Shown here: in pieces, positions 1 through 5,263 of the stretch
How the letters are laid out: the number at the start of each line of letters is the position of its first letter
Position numbering within the stretch: the stretch's first letter is position 1
Source: a virus
Reading direction: 5' to 3' (one strand)
Virus record (IMG/VR): IMGVR_UViG_3300027687_000083
Span: 1 to 22,237 of that record
Length of the DNA stretch: 22,237 bases
Translations under genes and position numbers: made by a program
Notes under the pieces: generated by a model
What the model was told of the DNA's origin: nothing
The model's database searches: none
Seen by the model: only the letters and a program-made list of their open reading frames with translations

Positions 1-41
1 ATTGGGATAAAGTTAATAAAAGGTTTGACAAGAAGCATTGA
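1..41 (+). CDS. Possible 3' end of an upstream gene (partial)
   Basis: Reading from base 3, the frame encodes W-D-K-V-N-K-R-F-D-K-K-H and stops with TGA at 39-41. This is a hydrophilic, natural-looking C-terminus. A second frame, from base 1, is also open, to a TAA at 61-63, but its residues look less like a protein end. Only a dozen codons are visible, so which frame is used, and whether either is, cannot be settled. If the first frame is right, the -35 box of the promoter at 25-53 lies inside the tail of this gene. Confidence 0.3.
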   Translation, partial: WDKVNKRFDKKH

Positions 42-53
42 TACTGCTAATAT
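25..53 (+). promoter_or_regulatory. Sigma-70 promoter with extended -10 driving the rightward operon
   Basis: A perfect -35 hexamer TTGACA (25-30) is followed by a 17-base spacer and a -10 hexamer TAATAT (48-53). The -10 is preceded by TGC (45-47), which gives the extended -10 TGn motif. Transcription should start near base 60, about 40 bases before the ATG at 101. It is the only site of this quality that I noticed in the window and it stands in front of a long same-strand gene run, so it likely drives the early block through host RNA polymerase. Confidence 0.75.
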
Positions 54-100
54 TATTAAGTAACACAAATTAATTAACCTTTAAGAAGAAGGAGTACCAC

Positions 101-262
101 ATGAGTAAATCAAACGAACAATCTCTTGCAGTTCAGCAAGAGCAATCTGAAGAAGATAAAAACAACGCAGAAATGGCACAAGACTTTATTGAAATGGAAG
201 GGATGAAAAAACTCGCCTATCAGCAAGAAGTTATTAATAATCTATTTGGGAGTTTCAAATGA
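101..262 (+). CDS. Small hydrophilic hypothetical protein (53 aa)
   Basis: This is the first gene after the promoter. A strong ribosome binding site (AAGAAGGAG, about 83-93) precedes the ATG at 101. The product is acidic and glutamine-rich, and probably helical in its second half (M-A-Q-D-F-I-E-M-E-G). It has no Cys or membrane segment and no family I recognise. Its stop overlaps the start of the DUF1071 gene by four bases (ATGA at 259-262), so the two are translationally coupled. By position it could be a small partner of the recombination proteins that follow, but nothing in the sequence shows this. Confidence 0.75.
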   Translation: MSKSNEQSLAVQQEQSEEDKNNAEMAQDFIEMEGMKKLAYQQEVINNLFGSFK

Positions 263-756
263 GTAAATATAAAGATTTAAGAAAGATTGATGTATCAAAA
301 CACACAGAAAAGAAGGGGCAATTTACATATTTATCTTGGGCTTGGGGAGTGGATATATTACTGCAACATGATGAATCAGCAACATGGACTTATGCAGACC
401 CACTTACATTACCTGATGGCAGTATGATGGTGTTTTGTGCATTAACAGCATTTGGTAAGACAATGACAGCACAATTACCTGTGCTTAATTTTAGAAACCA
501 AGCCATTAAGAATCCTAGCACAATGGAATTAAATACAGCTATGCAAAGATGTCTAGCAAAAGCAATTTCTTTAACAGGAATTTCTCTCCATTTATATTAT
601 GGAGAGGATTTACCAGAGGGTGATGTACTAGAACGCATAGAGAATATTTATAAAGAACAAGGTATAGATGAAGCGAGAAAGTATTTTAACACTCTTGGTG
701 GTGCAGATAGAAAATTATGCACTCCCTTCATAGAGAAAGTTAAGGAGAGCAAGTAA
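259..756 (+). CDS. DUF1071 (Sak3-type) single-strand annealing protein
   Basis: This is probably a phage recombinase that anneals complementary single strands, working with the exonuclease encoded two genes downstream. The 165-residue sequence carries hallmarks of the DUF1071/Sak3 group: the early Y-L-S-W-A-W-G-V-D motif (near residues 24-32) and the C-terminal block with M-Q-R-C-L-A-K-A-I-S-L-T-G followed by L-Y-Y-G-E-D-L. Family members are usually 150-250 residues, so this is a compact but complete copy. The start overlaps the preceding stop (ATGA), and the stop overlaps the next ATG (TAATG). Association with YqaJ exonuclease is common in phages and supports the call. Annealing activity is inferred from the family. 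Confidence 0.85.
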   Translation: MSKYKDLRKIDVSKHTEKKGQFTYLSWAWGVDILLQHDESATWTYADPLTLPDGSMMVFCALTAFGKTMTAQLPVLNFRNQAIKNPSTMELNTAMQRCLAKAISLTGISLHLYYGEDLPEGDVLERIENIYKEQGIDEARKYFNTLGGADRKLCTPFIEKVKESK

Positions 757-992
757 TGGAAATTAATACTCAAGATTTATTAAAAAATTTAGAAGGTTCA
801 GCAACTCAAGAAATTGTTAATTATGTTAGGAAGAATATATATGAGGATTTTTTAGCAAAACCACATGACAAGAATAAGTCTTTTAATATAGGCGTGTATC
901 AAGGTATTTTAGTAGCAACAGACCTTATAAAAGAACATGAAAAAGAGCTTCTTCGCCAAGAAAGAAGAAATAAAGCATTGGAGAATAAATAA
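756..992 (+). CDS. Small helical protein between annealing protein and exonuclease
   Basis: This 78-residue protein is not one I recognise. It is highly charged and looks helical throughout. A central segment, S-F-N-I-G-V-Y-Q-G-I-L-V-A-T-D, is followed by a strongly charged amphipathic tail (E-H-E-K-E-L-L-R-Q-E-R-R), which may form a coiled coil. AGGAG a few bases upstream gives a good ribosome binding site. It shares one base with both neighbours (TAATG junctions), so it is co-translated with the annealing protein and the exonuclease. That position suggests a recombination accessory factor, but this is inference from context only. Confidence 0.8.
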   Translation: MEINTQDLLKNLEGSATQEIVNYVRKNIYEDFLAKPHDKNKSFNIGVYQGILVATDLIKEHEKELLRQERRNKALENK

Positions 993-1615
993 TGGAACAG
1001 CGAAGTGCTGAATGGTTTGCCTTTAGACTAGGAAAGATTACAGCTTCCGCATTAACAAATGTTATGAAGCGGACAAAGTATGGTGAGAGTAAGTACAAGA
1101 CTCGCTATAGGACAGAGTTAGCTATAGAAAGACTAACAGGTAAAAGAGCTAATATTGTGATACCTAACCAAGCTATGAAAGATGGTACAGAAAGAGAGCC
1201 TGATGCTAGGATTCTCTTTGAGAAGATAGCAGGGAAGAAGGTTGATGAGTGTGGAGCTTATGTCCACCCTGATATTAAGAACGCTTCAGCAAGCCCAGAT
1301 GGGATGGTTGTTGGGGAAAAAGCAATACTTGAGTTAAAGTGTCCGACTATGGTAACTCATAGTCATAACTTACTCTCTTCAACTATGCCTAAAGATTATG
1401 TGTATCAAGTACAATGGCAAATAGAATGTACTAAAAGCGATTATGGTTATTTTGCAAGTTACCACCCAGATTACCCTGATGGATTAAAGTTAAAATGGAT
1501 GAGGGTAGAGCGTGATGAAGAAATTATCAATGATTTAGTTAAAACTATAGGAGAGTTTGACAATGAAATAGAAGAATTAGTAACAGAACTAAAAGAAAGT
1601 AATATTCAATTTTAA
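992..1615 (+). CDS. YqaJ-type phage exonuclease
   Basis: This lambda-exonuclease-like nuclease of the PD-(D/E)XK fold is expected to resect DNA ends and feed single strands to the DUF1071 annealing protein. The N-terminus has the YqaJ signature Q-R-S-A-E-W with R-L-G-K-I-T-A-S (residues 3-19). A conserved E-R-E-P-D-A-R helix lies near 67-73. The active-site residues are S-P-D (101-103) and E-L-K (114-116), followed by Y-Q-V-Q-W-Q-I-E near 138-145. At 207 residues the length is typical. The GGAG upstream and TAATG overlap fix the start. All catalytic positions are present, so the enzyme should be active. Confidence 0.92.
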   Translation: MEQRSAEWFAFRLGKITASALTNVMKRTKYGESKYKTRYRTELAIERLTGKRANIVIPNQAMKDGTEREPDARILFEKIAGKKVDECGAYVHPDIKNASASPDGMVVGEKAILELKCPTMVTHSHNLLSSTMPKDYVYQVQWQIECTKSDYGYFASYHPDYPDGLKLKWMRVERDEEIINDLVKTIGEFDNEIEELVTELKESNIQF

Positions 1616-1630
1616 TAAGGAGAAATAAAA

Positions 1631-1933
1631 ATGGCTACAGTAGGAATTTCAGCAAGTATAGATGTAAGTAAGATTGATAAAGCTAAATTAATTAAAGGAG
1701 AAAAAGGTAATTATTTAAACATTACTGCTTTTGTTAATTTAGATGAGAAAGACCAATACGATAACAATGGCATGATTACTCAATCAGTTACAAAAGAAGA
1801 AAGAGATAATGGTACTAGAGGAGTTATATTGGGCAACACTAGGGTGTTTTATACAGGAGAATCAAGTAACACTTCATCTGGAGTAAAAGTTTCTAAAGGT
1901 GAAACAGATGACTCTGAAGATATACCCTTTTAA
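1631..1933 (+). CDS. SSB-like single-stranded DNA-binding protein
   Basis: This 100-residue protein probably binds single-stranded DNA during recombination or replication. The body is compatible with a small OB-fold (alternating strands around K-G-N-Y-L-N-I-T-A-F-V-N-L). It ends in an acidic, SSB-like tail D-D-S-E-D-I-P-F, the kind that recruits partner enzymes in bacterial SSBs. An AAGGAG ribosome binding site lies ten bases before the ATG. Position directly behind the exonuclease matches many phage recombination cassettes. The body does not closely match canonical SSB motifs, so the call rests on the tail, size and neighbours. Confidence 0.7.
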   Translation: MATVGISASIDVSKIDKAKLIKGEKGNYLNITAFVNLDEKDQYDNNGMITQSVTKEERDNGTRGVILGNTRVFYTGESSNTSSGVKVSKGETDDSEDIPF

Positions 1934-1943
1934 TTAAATAAAT

Positions 1944-1965
1944 TAGAGGGTTTAAACGCCCTCTA
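1944..1965 (+). promoter_or_regulatory. Stem-loop with TTTAAACG loop between SSB-like and DUF3310 genes
   Basis: TAGAGGG (1944-1950) pairs perfectly with CCCTCTA (1959-1965) around the 8-base loop TTTAAACG. Beyond one mismatch, AA/TT can add two more pairs. No strong U tract follows, so it is a weak terminator at best. It could set mRNA stability or partly separate the upstream genes from those downstream. The loop shares the 12-mer GGGTTTAAACGC (1948-1959) with the hairpin at 4605-4626. Confidence 0.6.
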
Positions 1966-1981
1966 TTTAATGGAGATAAAT

Positions 1982-2275
1982 ATGAGTGAAGAAAAGATAA
2001 ACCCAAGCCATTACCAATCATCTACAGGGTTAGAATGTATAGAATGTGTAGAGGCAGTTGTAGAAAATTTAATTGGGGTCGAAGCTACGGATACAGGAAA
2101 TATTATGAAGTATCTCTGGCGGTGGAAAAACAAAGAAGGCTCAACAGACCTAAAAAAAGCAAGGTGGTATCTTGACCATTTAATAGCTCATGTAGATAAT
2201 GATACTGATAAAATTAAGACAATGGAAGAGATTTTAATAGACCAACAATTTGATGAATTACATGACGAAGATTAA
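1982..2275 (+). CDS. DUF3310 protein (phage nucleotide kinase-like annotation)
   Basis: The protein is 97 residues from the ATG at 1982. I prefer this start to the ATG at 1970 because GGAG (1972-1975) sits at the right distance before it. The family signature is clear: N-P-S-H-Y near the start, then L-E-C-I-E-C-V-E-A-V, then the conserved G-N-I-M-K-Y-L-W-R-W, and D-L-K-K-A-R-W-Y-L-D-H-L. DUF3310 is widespread in phages and often labelled a nucleotide kinase, but this small domain has no P-loop and its activity is not established by sequence. Its end overlaps the next small gene by 14 bases. Confidence 0.88.
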   Translation: MSEEKINPSHYQSSTGLECIECVEAVVENLIGVEATDTGNIMKYLWRWKNKEGSTDLKKARWYLDHLIAHVDNDTDKIKTMEEILIDQQFDELHDED

Positions 2276-2417
2276 GTACGGAGAGCCATTTTTATGTCAT
2301 AGTTGCAGTAGTGAAGCAATGTTTATGGATAAAGACAAAAAGTGGTGGTGTTTTTTTAATTGGAAAGATTCAAAGGAACATTATGGAATCTGCAAAGCAA
2401 ATAATAATAATACCTAA
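2262..2417 (+). CDS. Small four-cysteine WWC zinc-binding protein, copy 1 (51 aa)
   Basis: This gene starts at ATG 2262, inside the end of the DUF3310 gene. Its 51 residues contain C-H-S-C (12-15), W-W-C (28-30) and G-I-C (42-44), giving four cysteines spaced like a small zinc ribbon. The downstream gene encodes a protein with the same order: C-x-x-C, then A, then W-W-C, then G-Y-C. That shared pattern is the main reason to accept this frame over the overlapping open frame that begins at 2311. I know no named family. A role in nucleic-acid or protein contact is typical of such ribbons but is not shown here. Confidence 0.7.
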   Translation: MTKIKYGEPFLCHSCSSEAMFMDKDKKWWCFFNWKDSKEHYGICKANNNNT

Positions 2418-2565
2418 AAATCCAATATGTAATGTATGTGGTAAAAGTGCTAAAATATATTTCATGAAACAATGGTGGTGTAGTTTAGATTCTAAAATAG
2501 GTTTGTTTAATACAAATGGTTATTGCAGTAAAGGGAATAAAAATGATAAATTGCCCAAAGTGTAA
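2383..2565 (+). CDS. Small four-cysteine WWC zinc-binding protein, copy 2 (60 aa)
   Basis: The start is ATG 2383 because AAAGGA (2372-2377) lies five bases upstream. The frame is open from 2311, but that extension has no such signal and runs through copy 1. The 60-residue product has P-I-C-N-V-C-G near residue 14, Q-W-W-C near 30 and G-Y-C-S-K-G near 46. It matches copy 1 in motif order and spacing, with an insertion before the last cysteine, so the two look like diverged tandem paralogues. It overlaps copy 1 by 35 bases and the next gene by 23. Function unknown. Confidence 0.75.
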   Translation: MESAKQIIIIPKNPICNVCGKSAKIYFMKQWWCSLDSKIGLFNTNGYCSKGNKNDKLPKV

Positions 2566-2737
2566 AGATATAAAAATGATATGGGGTGGCGACCATGACA
2601 ATGATGACGAAAATGACAAGCAATATTTAATTATGTCTAACTTTAGTTGTCCCAATTGTAAAACAATAGTATATGTAAATTGGAGTGAAAAAGATGGTAA
2701 AAGAAAAGAAAGAAATAAAAAAATGGATGGAACATAA
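2543..2737 (+). CDS. Small zinc-ribbon protein (64 aa)
   Basis: Start ATG 2543 has AAGGGA six bases upstream and places C-P-K-C at residues 4-7, as is usual for a zinc ribbon. A longer in-frame start at 2516 would put extra residues in front without a better signal. The second knuckle is C-P-N-C in the middle of the protein. Between the knuckles lies an acidic loop (G-D-H-D-N-D-D-E-N-D). The tail is lysine- and arginine-rich, suggesting nucleic-acid contact. It overlaps both neighbours (23 and 44 bases). No named family recognised. Confidence 0.78.
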   Translation: MINCPKCKDIKMIWGGDHDNDDENDKQYLIMSNFSCPNCKTIVYVNWSEKDGKRKERNKKMDGT

Positions 2738-2846
2738 ATGGATATTTGAGGGGTGGAATTACACTATGAGGTTTAATGATAAAGAGTTTAATGTTACACA
2801 CGAACCAACAGGGAAAGTTATAACTAAAGGAAAATTTAAGGAGTAA
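2694..2846 (+). CDS. Small basic/aromatic hypothetical protein (50 aa)
   Basis: ATG 2694 lies inside the zinc-ribbon gene in another frame, with GGAG (2682-2685) eight bases before it. The 50-residue product begins with a lysine-rich helix (M-V-K-E-K-K-E-I-K-K-W-M-E) and then has aromatic residues typical of a small beta sheet (W-I-F-E-G-W-N-Y-T-M-R-F). It ends with a second basic stretch. Its stop is three bases before the ATG of the next gene, whose AAGGAG lies within this coding end, so the two are tightly coupled. I do not recognise a family. The signal-plus-spacing pattern supports expression. Confidence 0.65.
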   Translation: MVKEKKEIKKWMEHKWIFEGWNYTMRFNDKEFNVTHEPTGKVITKGKFKE

Positions 2847-2849
2847 ATT

Positions 2850-3077
2850 ATGTTAGCTGAATTTGTTTTAATAATAAGCATGACAGCACCATTAGAAACT
2901 TGGGAATATAAAGGTCATTTTATGAACTGTAATCAGGCAACTATTTGGCAACAAATGCACTACCCAAAAGCCAAAGCAACAAGATGTTTGCTAGAAAAAT
3001 ATATTGCATTACCTAAAGCAACTAAAAAAAGAACTTATGACATAAGGGATGGAAAAAATGGGAAAAGGCTCAAGTAG
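2850..3077 (+). CDS. Small, possibly exported protein with two cysteines (75 aa)
   Basis: An AAGGAG at 2838-2843 gives a strong start. The first 13 residues are hydrophobic (L-A-E-F-V-L-I-I-S-M-T-A-P) and could act as a short signal or membrane anchor, although the basic residues normally preceding a signal core are missing. The remainder has C27 and C46, which could form a disulfide outside the cytoplasm, and a basic C-terminus. A small protein of this kind in an early block might act at the host envelope, but this is speculation. It overlaps the next small gene by 20 bases. Confidence 0.7.
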   Translation: MLAEFVLIISMTAPLETWEYKGHFMNCNQATIWQQMHYPKAKATRCLLEKYIALPKATKKRTYDIRDGKNGKRLK

Positions 3078-3192
3078 AAGACCAACAGACGATAAAAAGT
3101 TTGTTGATAATTATGACCGAATTTTTAACAACAAAAAGGAAAGACATGGCGATAAGTCCAACACAAAGAACACTAAAAAGACTGCGAGATAG
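3058..3192 (+). CDS. MGKGS-type conserved phage micro-protein (44 aa)
   Basis: ATG 3058 opens a 44-codon frame ending at TAG 3190-3192. It begins M-G-K-G-S-S-R-R-P-T-D-D-K-K-F and continues N-Y-D-R-I-F. I recognise this as a small phage protein type that starts MGKGS, is followed by R-R/Q-R-P, and then a short acidic-aromatic segment N-Y-D-x-I-F. The remainder is a basic tail. It overlaps the preceding gene by 20 bases and the nuclease gene by 47, so all three forward frames are used within 135 bases. GGGATGGA just upstream provides a ribosome binding site. Function is unknown, and the very basic composition suggests nucleic-acid binding. Confidence 0.8.
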   Translation: MGKGSSRRPTDDKKFVDNYDRIFNNKKERHGDKSNTKNTKKTAR

Positions 3193-3469
3193 TGGAGATT
3201 ATCCATTAGTTACCATCGTAGAAAGATGGAACGCATGGGCAAAAATTCGTCAAGACCTCTTCGGCATTATAGATATTTTGGCAATAGATAGTAAGGGAAA
3301 TACTGTTGGAATTCAAGTAACGACAAAAGGTAACATGGGGGCAAGAGTTAAAAAGATAGCAGACCACGAATCAACGCCTCATTTGCGTGATGCAAATTGG
3401 ATAATTTTAGTTGAAGGATGGGAAAAAGAATCAAACAGGTGGAAGTCTAATATTATAGATTTATCTTAA
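3146..3469 (+). CDS. Small PD-(D/E)XK-type nuclease, resolvase-like
   Basis: The product is 107 residues from ATG 3146, which has AAGGA five bases upstream. The frame is open to 3101, but that extension has no comparable signal. The fold signature is the strand pair F-G-I-I-D-I-L-A-I-D and V-G-I-Q-V-T-T, where the Asp and the Gln/Thr positions match the D and (E/Q)-x-K/T active site of VRR-Nuc and Hjc-like nucleases. The following G-A-R-V-K-K-I fits a DNA-binding helix. Small proteins of this type are common in marine phages. Action on branched or damaged DNA is inferred from the fold. The final Lys of the motif is replaced by Thr, so activity is less certain. Confidence 0.7.
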   Translation: MAISPTQRTLKRLRDSGDYPLVTIVERWNAWAKIRQDLFGIIDILAIDSKGNTVGIQVTTKGNMGARVKKIADHESTPHLRDANWIILVEGWEKESNRWKSNIIDLS

Positions 3470-3486
3470 TTAAGGAGATTATTTAA

Positions 3487-3711
3487 ATGAAAACAAGAAA
3501 GTTTACAGAAGAAGAAGAACAGGTTTTTATTGACCGAGCAAAAGATTTCATGCAAAGAAAACCAGAAGCAAGTAGAGCAAGAGTTGCAGTTTATGCAGGA
3601 GTAGGCATTGGAGTTCTTGAAAGGTTAGGGAAGAGAGATGGATTTAAATTACCTGAACCTATGACATCTAAACAAAGTAAACCTCTTAAAAAGAACTGGG
3701 GTGCTTTTTGA
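3487..3711 (+). CDS. Small putative DNA-binding (HTH-like) protein
   Basis: This 74-residue protein is preceded by a strong AAGGAG site. It has an acidic N-terminal helix (F-T-E-E-E-E-Q-V-F-I-D-R-A), then A-S-R-A-R-V-A-V-Y-A-G-V-G-I-G-V-L-E-R-L. That second segment reads like two helices joined by a glycine turn, as in a helix-turn-helix. A basic tail follows. This suggests a small DNA-binding regulator, but it matches no family I can name and the helix assignment is by eye. Its stop overlaps the TTG start of the next gene by three bases. Confidence 0.6.
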   Translation: MKTRKFTEEEEQVFIDRAKDFMQRKPEASRARVAVYAGVGIGVLERLGKRDGFKLPEPMTSKQSKPLKKNWGAF

Positions 3712-4034
3712 GGATTGCTAGATTAACACATATATTAGAGGACTGGGCTCGTTGGATGAAAACAGATTCTCATAAATTAGGTTATCCTAGCAAAACTTCT
3801 TACTTATCTTCTGGCGGAGAATCTACTTCAGATGTTTTTGAACATATGCTAAAGGAGTCAGACAATAATAATGTAAAGATACTTAATGCTTGTATAGATA
3901 GTTTACCTAAAGGACAGATACAGGCAATACATTATAAATGGCTAGGTGGTAATAAACCAATATTTTATGAAAAGAATTTAGATTTAGGAATAGATAATTT
4001 ATTAACGATAGTAGGAAAAAGAATATATGCTTAA
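3708..4034 (+). CDS. Putative phage regulator with LEDWARW motif, TTG start
   Basis: The 108-residue frame begins at TTG 3708, overlapping the preceding stop (TTGA). I keep this rare start because the conserved-looking L-E-D-W-A-R-W-M lies before the first internal ATG. The C-terminal half has I-L-N-A-C-I-D-S-L-P-K-G-Q-I-Q-A-I-H-Y-K-W-L-G. That resembles the region of ArpU/RinA or Q-like phage late regulators, in which a helical pair precedes Y-x-x-G. The similarity is weak, so a late-transcription role is a hypothesis supported only by position at the end of the early block. It overlaps the next gene by eight bases. Confidence 0.5.
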   Translation: MRIARLTHILEDWARWMKTDSHKLGYPSKTSYLSSGGESTSDVFEHMLKESDNNNVKILNACIDSLPKGQIQAIHYKWLGGNKPIFYEKNLDLGIDNLLTIVGKRIYA

Positions 4035-4569
4035 TATTAAATTAGAAGAAAGAATTTTTACTCGTTCTGTTCAATTCCAACAAGAGAATGATATTGGTAT
4101 GAGAGGTCATGCTGATGGAAATAAAGAAGAACAACTAACAGGAATATTAGGACAGAATATTATTTGTAATGCTTTAAATATTCCACTAATGGTTGGAGAT
4201 GGTTTTGATGATGGTGTAGATATTACTTTAAATGACTCAACAATTGATATAAAAACAATGGGTAGAAATGTTTATCCAAAACCTTATTATGTAAATAATT
4301 TAATAGCAAGCCAATTAAAATACAATGTAGGTAATTATTTATTTTGTAGTTATCATAAAAAAGATAATGTCTTAACTGTTTGTGGGTGGATAGATAAAAA
4401 AGGTTTTAAAGATAAAGCTAAATTTTACAAAGAAGGAGAAGTTAGAACAAGAAGTAATGGCACTAGCTTTATTACTAAAGCAGATTTATATGAAATAGAA
4501 AATAAAGAATTAAATAATATTAGTAATTACAGGGATTTATTAGGGGTAGGTTACCCCTTACCTAGCTAA
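4027..4569 (+). CDS. PD-(D/E)XK endonuclease-like protein
   Basis: This is the last gene of the rightward block, 180 residues. The fold is indicated by an acidic helix (N-K-E-E-Q-L-T-G-I-L-G-Q, residues 32-43), then D-D-G-V-D-I (61-66) and I-D-I-K-T-M (73-78), which gives the D...(D/E)-x-K active site. A basic segment with R-T-R-S follows. No specific subfamily (resolvase, restriction-like or packaging endonuclease) is obvious. It overlaps the previous gene by eight bases. Host DNA breakdown or branch processing would fit an early block, but this is inference. The three catalytic-type residues are all present. Confidence 0.65.
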   Translation: MLNIKLEERIFTRSVQFQQENDIGMRGHADGNKEEQLTGILGQNIICNALNIPLMVGDGFDDGVDITLNDSTIDIKTMGRNVYPKPYYVNNLIASQLKYNVGNYLFCSYHKKDNVLTVCGWIDKKGFKDKAKFYKEGEVRTRSNGTSFITKADLYEIENKELNNISNYRDLLGVGYPLPS

Positions 4570-4570
4570 T

Positions 4571-4608
4571 TTAAATTGCTTACAAGGCGATTGTGAAGGT
4601 CAATTTAA
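4571..4608. terminator. Long stem-loop in the convergent gap, possible bidirectional terminator
   Basis: TTAAATTG (4571-4578) is perfectly complementary to CAATTTAA (4601-4608). Inside it, CTT/AAG and ACAA/TTGT extend the stem around the loop GGCGA, with two small bulges (GT and G). It fills most of the 53-base gap between the two converging operons, the expected place for a bidirectional terminator. The U tracts on both sides are poor, so it may instead be a roadblock or RNA-stability structure. Confidence 0.5.
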
Positions 4609-4626
4609 TGGGTTTAAACGCATTAA
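4605..4626. promoter_or_regulatory. Second hairpin with GGTTTAAACG loop at the operon convergence
   Basis: TTAATG (4605-4610) pairs with CATTAA (4621-4626) around the 10-base loop GGTTTAAACG. It overlaps the larger stem-loop at 4571-4608 by four bases, so the two cannot form together. It also includes the stop codon of the leftward gene ending at 4623. The loop shares the 12-mer GGGTTTAAACGC (4610-4621) with the hairpin at 1944-1965. Confidence 0.45.
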
Positions 4627-4784
4627 TCGTCTAAATCTTGGATATTCATGTAAATGCTATCAACAATCATTTCAACAGTAGACCCATCAGATAAAGTAAT
4701 AATCATTTCAGATTCATTGCCTACTACCTCTACATTTTCTATTGTTTTGTCTATCATGTGTAGAGCAATTAAATCAACATTCAT
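4623..4784 (-). CDS. Small acidic hypothetical protein (53 aa), last gene of late block
   Basis: The start is ATG at 4784 because AAGGA lies upstream at normal distance and the longer frame (to 4865) runs into the endonuclease VII gene. The product is acidic. A beta hairpin is likely around M-I-I-T-L-S-D-G-S-T-V-E-M-I-V. It ends in an acidic tail (I-Q-D-L-D-D). It follows endonuclease VII with an 11-base gap and is the final gene before the convergent gap. No family recognised. Confidence 0.65.
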   Translation of the reverse strand: MNVDLIALHMIDKTIENVEVVGNESEMIITLSDGSTVEMIVDSIYMNIQDLDD

Positions 4785-4795
4785 TTTAATTTTCC

Positions 4796-5263
4796 TTATA
4801 TGGGTATAACCAAGTTGGATTTTGTTGTATTTTTTGTTTTTCTTAATTTGCTCCAGCTTTGGCAACTTTTCTCCATATATTTAATAGCACTTTTCATTGC
4901 TGTTATATCGTCCTTAAAACAACCCAATGCTTTATTACATTGGTTACATAATAACCCTCTTACCATTTTTGTTTCATGGCAATGGTCTATTACACCTTGA
5001 TTGATTGCTAGATTTACATTCTTTTTAACTTTTATATTACATATATTACATTTATTATTATGACTTTTAAAAAAAGCATCTCGTTCTTTTAAGGTAAAAT
5101 TGTATTGCCTTTTATAATAAGCCTCAAGATTGTATTTTTTTCTTTCAGTCTTGTTATTAGCATAAAATTCTTTATCTCTTTTTCTACAACAAGAAATACA
5201 AGTATTATTAGGAACTTTATAAAAATCATCTTTAATTTTATTACATAAATTACAAAGTTTCAT
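4796..5263 (-). CDS. Recombination endonuclease VII family (HNH) protein
   Basis: The 155-residue protein has the endonuclease VII signature D-H-C-H (93-96), R-G-L-L-C-N-Q-C-N (102-110) and A-L-G (112-114). The zinc pair C-N-I-C (72-75) joins C106/C109. An extra N-terminal C-N-L-C (4-7) with C-I-S-C-C (22-26) forms a probable second zinc knuckle, and a basic linker precedes the nuclease domain. T4 endonuclease VII resolves branched DNA before packaging, so a late position makes sense. A mobile HNH element cannot be ruled out because many phage HNH genes move, but no disrupted gene is seen around it. Confidence 0.85.
   Translation of the reverse strand: MKLCNLCNKIKDDFYKVPNNTCISCCRKRDKEFYANNKTERKKYNLEAYYKRQYNFTLKERDAFFKSHNNKCNICNIKVKKNVNLAINQGVIDHCHETKMVRGLLCNQCNKALGCFKDDITAMKSAIKYMEKSCQSWSKLRKTKNTTKSNLVIPI

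Noticed and set aside
1-63. Frame 1 open to TAA at 61-63 as the end of an upstream gene
   Set aside because: It would run through the whole promoter, and its residues are less protein-like than the competing frame ending at 39-41.
2311-2382. N-terminal extension of the second WWC protein
   Set aside because: No ribosome binding site at 2311, and this segment is coding for the first WWC protein in another frame. ATG 2383 has a proper signal.
4542-4558. Perfect AGGGGTA/TACCCCT hairpin with 3-base loop near the end of the last rightward gene
   Set aside because: It lies within the coding sequence and is not followed by a U tract on either strand, so I do not call it a terminator.
4785-4865. 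N-terminal extension of the 53-residue protein on the minus strand
   Set aside because: It would overlap the endonuclease VII coding end. ATG 4784 has an AAGGA signal and leaves a normal spacing.
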